A stretch of DNA of 64,000 nucleotides from Vishniacozyma victoriae (lineage: Eukaryota > Basidiomycota > Tremellomycetes > Tremellales > Bulleribasidiaceae), in contig JADPYG010000091.1 of assembly GCA_017654735.1 (NCBI GenBank), positions 1 through 64,000 of the forward strand, read 5' to 3'. Made by a program: the position numbers and the translations under genes. The notes beneath the pieces are model-generated. The model had not been told where the DNA came from. It saw nothing but the letters and a program-made list of their open reading frames with translations, and searched no databases. Every line of letters begins with the position of its first letter. Positions within the stretch are counted from its first letter, which is position 1. Of the stretch, positions 32,619-44,021 are shown one piece after another.

Positions 32619-33839
32619 TTGATAGTCGATGGCAGGTGTGTTTTTGTTGAAGTGGGAAGATGATGGAGAGACTTTGGCCGCCTCGAGGGCTGAATAAATA
32701 TGTGCAGAATCGGTTCTTGATGGCGTATCACCACATTCAACTTCGACATTGTCACACACTAGCTTCGATCATTATCACCGCTAGCTAGTACTGATCAAAT
32801 TCTTTGTCATTTCGGACGTGACCCCACTGGGTCGAATCGTCAAACGTGTCGCACCAAGGGCGTCATTTGTTTGGGCTTGGAGCCAAATCGCGAACGTTTC
32901 GAGCTTGACAGAGTGACTCATACCCACTAGTCCTCTTAGTCGTTATCGCACACTGCGCAGCACAGGGAAAATCACCTGCTCGCTGGCTTGTCTCCCCACT
33001 TCTCCACCTAACGGCCGATGTAAAGAAACGGAGATCAAAGTCAACTTTGTCACACATCTCGTAAAACCTGTCAAAGGCTTTCACTAGCCACCCGATGTCT
33101 TCATCCTTGCAAATCTTGGTGTCGCACCGAGAACGAACCGAAGTCTCCGAGTATCATATGGCGGATGAATAGCGAATCAAGGCGTGATATTCTAACATTT
33201 AGCCGACAAGACTTATGCCGAGTTTCGTCAGTCTGGTAGACATGATTACATACGATCAACTCCGACGGACCATAGGTTCGGGCGGGGGAATAGACGAGAG
33301 CTTCCGGTTGCTTCCTGGTGGAGGTAGAAAGGTTTTGACTAGTGTTCGAGACTAGTCTAGTCTTTTCTCAGGGAGTGCCCGTTTTGGCGCTCCACGCCTA
33401 CTATTACAAATAGTGCCGTAACCCGTAACGCCTGCTGTTCCAACGTTGTGATATCGTCACCAGGCTAGTACTTCGGATACTGAGTCATCTCGGACAAGAC
33501 CTTTGTGGATCAAGACCCTTGTGGATCAATCCCCCAACTGCCGCGCTCTCGATCGGGTCATTCTATGACTGCCGAGCTTGTGAATCTTCTCCAAGTGACA
33601 CATATTCATTGCTTGTTGGTTGAAAGGTGGATATCAGATTTTAACCGAGCTTGTGGATTTCGTGCGAATGACATCGCTGCTGGTACGCTGCCGGCAGCCT
33701 GTTGTGGATACAAAGCATCAGTGAGAAGAGTCCGCTCGCGCTTTGTGAAATGACATTGATCGCATGCCTATGAAGTAGCCTTTTCGTCTCCCCTCTAAGC
33801 CACGCATGCCCCCCGATGCTGTCAAGAGAGGTCGCGTAC
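32619..33839. other. Long intergenic region
   Basis: About 1.2 kb between the repeat-protein start and the GH35 stop. It should hold the promoter of the repeat protein. It contains a 16-bp tandem repeat (33496-33527), two further TTGTGGAT copies near 33650 and 33698, and an ACTAGT-rich short palindromic patch near 33338-33362. No convincing gene. Confidence 0.5.
33496..33527. repeat. 16-bp tandem repeat, one mismatch
   Basis: AAGACC(T/C)TTGTGGATC occurs twice head to tail. Confidence 0.85.
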
Positions 33840-36800
33840 CTAACCATGCACATCCCTTATACTGGGCGAGACAACCCCGAGAGAAGAAAGATCAAGACTA
33901 GTGGATATGACTCGGTCTACTTGCAATCTCAATCCCGACGCCCCGATGCCGAGATCCGTGGTTGAATCGTTCAATGAGAATACCGACAGAGCGACTGTGT
34001 TGGTTCCGTTGACTAGGATTCCAGGTGGTATTGGGTATAACAATTGCGGTCCTGGCAAGATCAGCTATCAGTGACAGGCTTGCCACGTACCCACATCGCC
34101 GAATCTTCTGCCAAATTGCCATCCATTGACAAAAAGCTGAGCTCTGAACGCTCCAGTGCTGTTTGGAAACACGAAGCTGTCGTGAGCTTTTCTTAGAAGG
34201 TTTCATACCTGTAGTGCAAATCCAGACCAGAGGGAAATTGAGTTTCCACCTGGCCTCGGTACCACATCACTCCGGGAGCAGACCCCGGAGTGTCTCCTGG
34301 TCCTCCTGCCGTCCAGTTGCCATTGGGGCTTCCTGGAAGATGCCAGCCCTCCCTTTCGCCGTACAATCCTCCCGTGTTGTAGATTCCACGGACCTTGTCC
34401 GGAAAGTCCGTGTTTCCCCCAAGATTCCCCTGTACCCGCCATTCGAGGTCTTGGCCTCCAATCAGACTGTATCCCCTGATACCCCTGGGTGATTTTATGT
34501 CTTCCGGTGTGCCGGAGAACTGGTCTGTTTCTTCAAGACCTGTTTTATCGAGCACAATGGTCTGAGGCTCAGCGCTGAAAATCCGATCCACTCACGATGA
34601 CATTCTTCGACCCGCGGGTGACGACCCCAGCAGGAAAAGTGAAAGTCGCGTTGACATCTCCAGGTAAGCTCGGAAACCAGCGATCACTGACCTTCAATTC
34701 CGCCGTCAGCCGGCACGAATGCGGATCCTAGATACTTTCCATTGATCTGAAATCAGCTGCATCTGAGTGTCGCTCAGTGCAGACTTGCCCACACTGCTCC
34801 CGCTCCATTAGTCCCGGGGGACAGACTTAGATCAATCGCCGTTTCATTACCCGTTCCCACGAAGCGCCATATCCCGTCGGCTCCTGGCGTGACAGGTAAC
34901 GGTGATCGATTCCAGGTAAAAGATGTGAAAGCCTCTGCTGCATGGATCTCGATGGAAGTGGTCTGGTTGGTATCGCCAGAGATATCTAGTGTCGAGCCGC
35001 TGCCAGAAGCAGAACGAACGAGGTATCTAGAGTTCAGCCCAGCCAGCTCGCAGTACCATCTTTGCATCCATCATGAGAAAGGTCGCTTACGGTCCGAAAA
35101 TGAGGCTCGATCCCGCGTCTTGAGTGGCTTTCCACCCCGAATACGCAGTGATAGTATCCACTATGTGTATAATCACGCGCCTTGCCCCCCCATCGACTTG
35201 GACTACGGTGTGTCCGGCGTGTGAGAGATATGTCATCACCGTCCTCCCGCTGACTACCTTGGATACCAGGTCTATATCGCCAGAAAGCTTTTCAACGACA
35301 CATTTGTCATCGGGCAGCCCTATTTCCATTGGTTGATCGGGATCGCCATAGACCACAATCACATCGGACTGTCCGATGGTGTCCGAGGTCATAATAGCTG
35401 CCGAAGAGTACGACAGGCAAGAAGCACCCCAGCAGTAGTTACTGACCACGATTCGAGAGTCCTAAGGTCAGCAAGGTCTACCCAGAAACTCACTCTTCCA
35501 TTTAAAGTGACCGGAACAGTCACATTACCGTTCCATACTCTTAGATCGAGATCAAATGAGGTCGTTGACGTCGCGCTGGAATTCGCTTGACGAACGACGT
35601 AGAATCCGGCGTCGGTGTCAGGGTTACGCAACTCGTCAACCTGAATATCCCCTGGCAGCGACGTGTAGGTGATATTGTCGGATCCCACGATCCACGTCTT
35701 GGCGAAATCTTCTGCCGACTCGAGGAAATGGCCAATGAGCTAAAGGGTGATGTAAGCTTTCACAGAGGAACTGGCGAGTAGCAGCTCACTTTGAGTTCAG
35801 AATACTTTGGCTCATTCAAGGATCGGTCTTCGTGAATAGGGGCCCAATAGTCGTATGTGGTGATAGCACCTGAGGTCATCATCAAGATTCCGAGGTCTCG
35901 CTTACGTGGGAACGCTAAATGCCCCCAATTGGTACCTCCATATACCATATAGAAATTGATGATTTTGAGGTCTTTCATCAGTACTAGTCATCTCCCAGAA
36001 CATACTTTGAGCAAGGGCACTGAGGTAGAAGACGCGTTCGTATTCTGCCGAATACAGAGGTAGGCAGCTGTCGAAACCAACTTGGCCGACGATAGGTGTC
36101 GTTCCCGCTTGAAACTCAGGCTATGGTTAGCGAAATCACCTTGAATCTTACAATCGTGAAAGGTTCTCCTGATCGACCGGTGGTGTTTTGCAAGAACTGA
36201 CATCAGCGGAAACGATCTCAAAGCTAACTTACTGGTCTGTATGTGGTGTCTACTTGGTATGGCCAATCATAGGGCTGGGAACAATCTGCAGATTGCGGAT
36301 AGCTATCGAATCCGTCTGAGATTTAGTGACACTCGGTCCTCAGACTCACAGATATCGACTGCGCCCTTTCCTGTGACTAGACGACCTTCTTTGCTAGCCT
36401 GAGATGAGCGGGGTCGCAAATTTCCGGACATACATCGTTAAAGGTGAACGAAACTTCTACTCCCGACGACCTCATACTGGCTTCAAGATCTTCCACGTAT
36501 TGGGTATCGATATCGCCATTGGCATTGAGGTAGTATTCTGCTATCAGCTCGATCACAGCCACGTCATCAAGCCAGATTCACCATTCTCGACTTGCACCGC
36601 GATGATGGGACCTCCTCGAGACATCTGATTAGCCGCAAAAATGCTACCGACTGCCTCCCAGTATGGTTCATAGGCTTCTTTGAATACTGGATCAGCTGTT
36701 CGTAAGGTGCTGTTGAGCGCTGTGACCCATCCAGGGATACCTCCTCCCGATATTTCAGCGTTCTAACATCAGCGACGTCTTGTCATTACTCCTCCCGAAA

Positions 36801-37250
36801 TTACGATATAAGGTCCGGGTCTTGCTATCATCCATAATCCGGACTCTTTAGCCGCATCTATGAATGGCTGGAGGTCTTTCCATCCGTCGAAGTCGAGAAC
36901 GCCCTCGGACGGATTGTGTAGACCCCATAGAGTGTAGAACGACACGGTGTTGAAACCCAGGGCTTTGATCTTTTGCATCACATCCTTGTATAGACCCGGG
37001 ACGGGTAATCTAAAGGCTAATATCAGCCCGGTACTAAGAACCACTCACTGTGAAATTCTCCTGAGAATATCAAGGCTCTTTCTTGGTTAACATATAGACT
37101 GTATCCGTCCCACTGTACGGTATCGGTGAGTCCTGTGGACTTCAAGGTGCTGGAGGGAGTAAAATCTCTAAAGTCGATATCATCGAGTGATGCCTGGGCG
37201 GTGACCAGACTGAGTGCACCCAAAGCGAGGGAGATTATCGGAAACCACAT
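33840..37250 (-). CDS. Secreted beta-galactosidase, GH35
   Basis: Extracellular glycoside hydrolase family 35. ATG at 37250 gives a signal peptide, [20 protein letters not shown]. Catalytic-barrel motifs are [42 protein letters not shown] joined by an intron to [12 protein letters not shown] (acid/base Glu), VQVEN joined to EYYLN, and PEFQAG (nucleophile Glu). WGHLAFP and TTYDYWAPI lie later, as in lacA-type enzymes. The beta-rich C-terminal domains contain the jelly-roll ending [24 protein letters not shown]. Size (roughly 1000 residues over many introns) matches fungal GH35. Stop TAG at 33840-33842. It is divergently paired with a GH76 mannanase, so the pair may act together on extracellular or wall polysaccharide. 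Confidence 0.88.
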
Positions 37251-37932
37251 GCCGTTTGCTGTAGAAGTCTGTCTCGTTTCTTGCTCACGTTATAACGGTC
37301 GTGCAGTAGCTATGACCCAGGGACTTACGGCGAACGATACCGATCAGGAACAGATGGTAAGTGTTCGGCAATGCGGCGGCATAAGCGGTGAGTTTCTGTC
37401 CGACAAGGCTGATTGTGGACCACGGCGTCGCATTGGTGATCACCAATCATGGTCGAGATATGTGTTCCTAGAATACCGGGGATCTCGGCGGATATACTGG
37501 ATTGCGACACACGGCCCCACTAGTTCATGGTTGCGAGGGAGGTAAGCACACCTGTAGATTAACCCTGATACTACTGTACCTGTCCGTATTTGCCTAATTT
37601 CTCTATTTATGGAACCGTGGCTTCAATTGCTGATCTAATTCGCGATGTTACAAACAGAAACAAGCCATACATATCAATTAGCTCCTTATCACTGCGTGCT
37701 CATGCCTTCGAGCAACGCCAGCTTGCAGGCACGCCCAAGCGGGGATCTGCTTTCCGCCGTTCAAACCGACATGGCGGGAAGGATAATCCACCGAGATCCC
37801 CCTCGGTTCTCGGGCCGGCGATCATGGCCATCCCCGTCACAAAGGAAGGTCACAAACCAAATACATAGATAACGATGGGCACTGCCAACTGCTCAACTTC
37901 CCCTACAACAGTCGGCCAACCGATCGAACATA
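37251..37932. promoter_or_regulatory. Divergent promoter, GH35 / GH76
   Basis: 682 bp between two divergent secreted-enzyme genes. Short frames here lack similarity. CCGG cores occur at a few places only (near 37480 and 37815), so it does not show the dense clusters of the left-hand promoters. Confidence 0.4.
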
Positions 37933-39603
37933 ATGCTGATAATTCCGGCAATAACCACGTTTGTGCTGGCTACCATTTCGAACGCGAGTGCCGTTGAGCG
38001 ATGGCCCGGACGAGGGAAGATGACCATCGACCCAAATGACAAGAGTGAGCAGCCCACCTGTTCCGCTTTGACAGCAAACTCATGCCTCAGGCGCCCTTGT
38101 CGCTGCCGGCAATGGCATTGCGCGGACTTTGATGAGTAAGTTTTAGCATTTAGCTTGCGCTTATTCTAGGCCGCTACCCGAACGATCCGCCAGGAAGATT
38201 CGAGAACACCCATGGTTCTACTACCGTCAATTGGTGGCAGACGGCTATCGCATGGACTGGGATGATCAATCACTATGCTACTACAAATGATTACCATCAG
38301 TACGGTCGAGTGATTGACTCGGTCACGGTAAGTTCACCGATGCTGATATGGCTTACTGTCCAGCTCAACCAGGGAGAGCACTACGACTACGAGCCTTCAT
38401 GGGCGGGGATACAGAACGGCGAGGGCAATGACGATGAAGCGTGGTTCGTTATCATGAGTAAGTGGAACGTCCGCCCGAGTCCCTAGGGATGACCAGGTGA
38501 GATTTCCTCACTGACGAGGCAGGTCTCGCCGGCTACGACACTTTCGGAGCGAATGCCTCTGGCATTGACTGGCTCGGCAACGCTGAGAAGGCCCACTACA
38601 TGATGTCCAGGTACTGGGCAAACAGCACTTCCGAGACTGACTGTCTTTGTGGCGGAGGGTGCGTTTTCAATGTCTACAGTCGTACAATCGAAGCTGACGG
38701 TCTTCAGTCTAAGGTGGCAGCAAGACGTAAGTCGATCTGGGAAGCATTGTCAGCTGATCTCAGCCAGGAGACCCAGGATGGTCTTACCTCAACTCGATCA
38801 CCAATGGCCAATACTTCCTCGTCAGCGCCCTTCTGTACGAGAGGACAAATGACACTTCTTACTTCGAGTGGGCCAAGGATACTTATTCTTGGTTGAAAAC
38901 GACTGGCAATCTGACTAAGAATTATCAAGTCTATGACGGTAGTAAGTGGCCTTACTGAAGGATTGAGTCCAATTATCGATGCTGATCACAGTCACCGCCC
39001 CTCAATGCACACAAGGCGAGAATGGATCTCGCAGATTCTCGTATCTGCCCGGTAAGGATAGTTCCCCATTCAGCGCGATCGTCCCTGACTCCGGGTAGCC
39101 GCCCTCATTGGGGGAACTGCGACCATGTACAAAGTGACTGGAGATACCTACTGGAAGGATGAAAATGCTGTGCGTAGAAATACCCCTCTGACGAGAGAAA
39201 GAGAAATTAATCGTCATCAGCAATTTATCCAAGGAGTGAAAGACTACTATACCCAGAATGATACCTCTGTTCTCATCGAGCCATCATGCACATTCGCGTC
39301 GAACTGTTCGGCAACGAACCGGATCGGACTTGACAGGACCGTCTTCAAAGGGATCCTTGCGAGAGAGCTAGCTCGATCTTACACTATCATCCCCAACCCC
39401 ACCTCCAAAGAGATGATTCAAGAATCGCTGGTCGGCATGGTTAAAAACTGCGACTACGATTGGCAATGTGGATATTTATGGGAAGGAGTCGATGGTAAGC
39501 TCTTGACAATCGAGACAGTCGCGCTAATTTGGCAGACTTCAGGAATACGACGATGCAGTTCCAATCTTTGGAGCTTGTGAATGCCGCGTTGATTGTGCAG
39601 TGA
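37933..39603 (+). CDS. Secreted endo-1,6-alpha-mannosidase, GH76
   Basis: Glycoside hydrolase family 76, the family of fungal Dcw1/Dfg5 and extracellular mannanases. ATG at 37933 gives a signal peptide, MLIIPAITTFVLATISNASA. The vicinal catalytic Asp pair is in EGNDDEAWFVIMS. Other family blocks are WWQTAIAWTGMINHY, CGGG joined by an intron to LRWQQD, GWSYLNSITNGQYFLVSALL, NYQVYDG, FSYLPA, LIGGTATMYKVTGD and FKGILARELARSY. The C-terminus DYDWQCGYLWEGVD continues to LELVNAALIVQ with stop at 39601. No GPI-type hydrophobic tail is visible, so it may be freely secreted rather than wall-remodelling. Around eight short introns. Confidence 0.88.
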
Positions 39604-40445
39604 GAACGATACAGCAAGATCGATCAAGGAGATCGGGCTGTGACCTGCGGTTTTATAAGCTTGTAGACCCGCAAACGGTTGTAAAAATGGAGCCTCTGAG
39701 AATTAAGTGAGCGGGAGCAAGTAAGAATTGGCGTCGAAAACAGCAAAAGGAATTTTGGGAATGAATTTGATTTACACGAATCCAAATCATATGCATTCCG
39801 ACAATTCATCTTCGCGTACGGTCCTGAGGCTTTTCTTCGCATTAAAGCTGTTTGGTGGCGCTCAATAACGAGAGGATCAATCGGTAAGACTAATCGAGTG
39901 ACTCAAGCCGGCGAAAACCGTTTGGACCTGTATATCGGATGTTAGTGGTCACTGGGCCAACAGCGATTTCGTTGAATTCGCGCTGCGGTGACTGGTATCC
40001 GCTGGCGGGAGCAGGCCAACAAGGACGACGGCGACGAGTGACTACATCCCGCTCACACGCACCACAGAGTAAGAGAGATCTGGACTGGTGCATTTAGGTC
40101 CCAGACATGCTCTCGACCAACAGGTTCCACTCACGCCCGAGCTTCTTGCTAAGTATGTTGCAGTTGTTGACATGGGAGTTGCGACTTGTCACATTGAAGC
40201 TGCCGTCTCGGAACCAATACCATTCTACGACATGACATGATGATATGGCTCCGAATAGGAGACAGGTAGGTATCGAATTCATGCATATCTCATGCATACC
40301 AAGACCACTATCGATTAGCATGCCAGTGTATACCCAATCGTGGAGTCTCCAAAGTGCCACGTTGAATGACTTACCGTGACTTGCTTTGTCCATTCCTCGT
40401 CATCGTCAATTGTACGAGTACTATACTATACACTCTTGTACAGCT
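39604..40445. other. Intergenic region
   Basis: 842 bp between two plus-strand genes, holding the mannanase 3' end and the HRD3 promoter. No supported gene. Confidence 0.5.
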
Positions 40446-43400
40446 ATGCGTATACGACAAGAGCGTATACCGACTCTAGTCACCGTACTGTCACTCACGC
40501 TTCTGGCGCTCAGCCCTACATCCAATGGAGAGGTAGTAGAAGCGGATATCCCCTCGGGCGATCTTGGCGAGGATGGTTAGTCTCGAACGCTTGTCATGTA
40601 TATTTCAGCTAACGGACAGTATGCCATGCGTTCTACGACGCTGAAGCTATTTATCAATCGCTACAGCCCTCGGCGACTGCTCATCTAGATAGGAAAATCA
40701 CTGCTTTCGCAGGATCTACTCCGGGTTGGGGTGAGGGACTGGGACTAGGTCATGAAGTGAGTAGCGTCCGCTTCCCAACCGTAGAGTCATATGACCAATT
40801 GCTGATCCACAGGGCCCTCTATCAACCGCATTGCGCCTCTTACCACGCTTGTTGAACTTTGTCAACCCCTCGTACCTCCTCTCTCGCCTTCAAGCGCCAT
40901 CCGTATCAAGTGGTACAGGGAAGACACTCAAGATCACGAAGGCTAGGCGGCGGAGAGTAGAGGAGATGATGGATTTGTTGGCGAGGGCTGAAGTGGATGG
41001 GTGTGAGCATGTCTGGGCGTTCAAGGGGAAGATGAGGATGGTTGGTCATACGTTACAAGTATGGAGCAGTTGCTGATGTACAGTTTCCACCTAAAGGACT
41101 CAAGCAGGATCTAGGGGAAGCATTCGAGTCTTACAAGGTATGTCACTCTTTGGTCAACGCGTCATTGCTGATGAGTAGCGGTCTTTGGAGGTTGCGCCTA
41201 ATCCCGAAGCTCAATTTATGGTAGGGCTGTTTTATGCTACTGGCCTAGGAGGAGTCAAGGAGGATCAGGGCAAGGTACGTCTAAACGTCTTCACCTACGA
41301 GATGATGCTGATGCCAGGCATTGATATACTATACATTTGCCGCTCTGCAGGGATATCGACCTGCAGAGATGGCTTTGGGATACAGGCACTGGGCGGGAAT
41401 AAGTGTCCAAGAGGTGAGTACTTCCTCTCTTTTGTTCTGACCTCGCTGACGCGCAGAACTGTCATACCGCTCTCGATTACTACGAGGCATCGGCCAATAG
41501 GGGTGAGTTCCTTTCCCTCCATTCTCAGTGATGCTGACAAGTAGCGTACGAGACCTTCTTATCTGGTCCACCTGGTGGTCGAACCCTGCCCCTCACCAAC
41601 ACTCGTCTCTCCGATCGCGCTGGCGGTATCTACGGTCCACACGCTTCCTGGGCTTCGAGCGGAGCCAACGTCCACCGAGCAGCTATTAAGGCATCTTCCT
41701 CAAGTTCCCGAGGGGAGACCGAACAAGAACTACTCGAATACCTCCAATACCGCTCCGACCGCGGCTCACTCGCAGACACTGTGGGATTGGGCAAGATGCA
41801 TTACCTCGGTTCAGTCTATCCTCGTCCAGGCGGAATCTCTTCAGGAGGAGAGGGTGTTGGAGAGATACCCCAGAATTATGGAAAGGCAAAGGAATATTTC
41901 ATGAAGGTAGCAAAGATGTTGTGGCCTGTCGATTATGATCCTACGGGCAAACCTGCTGGGAGAAAGAGATTGAGTAAAGAAGGATTGGACAATGTTAGAG
42001 AACCTGCTATGGTTGCTGCTGGATTCTTGGGGAGAATGGCATTAAGGGGTGAAGGTGGGAAACCGGATTACAAACGTGCTAGGCTCTGGTTGGATCGCGC
42101 GGCAGAGCTGGTAAGTTATCTTCTTTGAGTAAGGTCTGGACATAGTTGATGGTAGGGTGAACGTGAATCGCTCAATGCTCTGGGTATCATCTATCGAGAT
42201 GGTCTTCTTGTCACCGCAGACCCCCAAAAGGCGTATAATTACTTCCAAGCTGCTGCAGGTCAAGACCTCGCCGAAGCCCAGGTCAATCTCGCCAAACTAC
42301 ATCTAGGTATGTCACCTCATTTTCGATGAGTATGGGAGCTGACGATCAGAACGCAAGCACGTACCGGAAGCGATGCAATATCTCGAATCTGCCCTCCGCC
42401 ATGGATCCCCATTTGAAGCTTTCCACCTCTACGCTGCTATTCACGCGTCCACCGCCCGTAGACCGATTGATCAAGGTGGTAAACCTGGATTCTGCGGTGC
42501 GGCAGTAGCATGGTACAAGCTCGTATCTGAACGCGGATCGTGGACAGACAATTACCTCCTCGACGCAGAGAAGGCATGGGCAAGGGGTGAAGAGGATCTA
42601 GCGATGGTTGGATGGTTTGTCGCTGGTGAAATGGGGAGTGAGGCTGCTCAGAATAATCTTGCGTATCTACTTGATCGGGGGACTGGGGTACATGTTCTAG
42701 ATGGCACGAGGAATGAGAGTACGAGTACGAGTGTGGAGAGTAAAGGGAGAGTGAATGAGGTTGCCATGAGGTGGTGGATCCGTTCTGCTGCTCAGGATAA
42801 CGTTGATGCCATGGTGAAGGTTGGAGATTACTATTGTGAGTTCCACATATATCCACTCCCGTTCACAAATATGGAAAAGCGAGACAAGCTGACAACAGAC
42901 GCACAACCCGCTTCTGAAGAATCATACTCGATGGCAGCGGCATATTATCAAACGGCAGCCGATACCTCCCTCTCTTCAATGGCTTATTGGAATCTGGGGT
43001 GGATGTACGAAAATGGAATCGGAGTAAAGAGGGATTGGTGGCTCGCGAAGAGGAGTTATGATCTAGCTGGGGATATGGGTGGGAAATTACCTGTCATGCT
43101 TAGTCTTGCTAAGTTGTATATTAGGAGGTGGGTCCATTCCCTTTCTCTCTCCCTCCCTCTGACCCCCTCCCCTCTTCCTTGCTTGTTCAGATCTCAAACC
43201 TCCTCTCTCGATTCGTCTCGACTCCCACAATTCGTCTCTACCTTCTCCTTGCTCATGATTGTTTGGAAATGAAGCTGACTCGTAGCTGGTACAATGACCT
43301 AGCTTCCGGAGGTACCGATCCAGGTTTAAACCTATTTGAAAAAGAAGAAAATCTACCAACACTCTGGACGAGAATCAAGAACCTCTTCACTATCCCCTCC

Positions 43401-43646
43401 CTACCCAGTGATGGGGAAGGAGCAGAAGATCGCTCAGCCGCAGGTTCAGGTTGGCACGAAGGTGGAGGAGGAGAAGGAGGAGGAGCAGGGGCTGAATTTG
43501 ATTTGGACGAAATTGATGATTTACTCGAAACGGGGATTATTTTATTTACAATGTTGGGAATTGGATTGCTTATTTGGTTAAGGCAACGATGGGGGGCGGT
43601 GCAGGGTCAACCTGGATTTGGAGCTGCTTTTGGGCTTGGGCGGTAG
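40446..43646 (+). CDS. HRD3/SEL1L-like ERAD adaptor
   Basis: ER membrane protein that partners the Hrd1 ubiquitin ligase and selects misfolded luminal clients. ATG at 40446 starts MRIRQERIPTLVTVLSLTLL, a signal sequence. The luminal part is a chain of Sel1-type repeats: AQFMVGLFYATGLGGVKEDQGK, PAEMALGYRHWAGISVQE, GVGLGKMHYLGSVYPRPGG region, ESLNALGIIYRDGL, DLAEAQVNLAKLHL, AAQNNLAYLLDRGTG and AYWNLGWMYENGIGVKRDWW. An acidic, Gly-rich juxtamembrane stretch precedes one C-terminal transmembrane helix, IILFTMLGIGLLIWL, and a short tail ending GFGAAFGLGR. Topology (signal, repeats, single C-terminal TM) matches Hrd3. About ten introns. Confidence 0.88.
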
Positions 43647-44021
43647 TGGTCAGCAAGGGCCGTAGGTCCGAGCAGTCGGTGATGTGAGGGCTGGGCTCGA
43701 ATTCTACATGGTAGCTGAAAGGGCAGTTCGCAGATAGTTTAGAGATCTGTAGATGTGGTTGTAGAATGTATGAAGTAGATTGTAGATATCCGTTTCGCTG
43801 AGTGACCGAGAACCAAGACCTGATCTTTGGCATGCAAGTCGATTTCGACATTCATCTACAGTTACAAGAAGAATTTACATATTAGATCAAACCCCGTGAT
43901 TGAGGGTAATAATGATCATGATTCCAACTTCCGACATCCAGACAACCAGATTGCAAACTGGTACTGGTACTGACTCGTCCTTCCTCGATCGGCCCTCACC
44001 ACGCCGGGCTCAGGACTGGCC
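43647..44021. other. Convergent intergenic gap
   Basis: 375 bp between converging ends. No gene or repeat noted. Confidence 0.6.
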
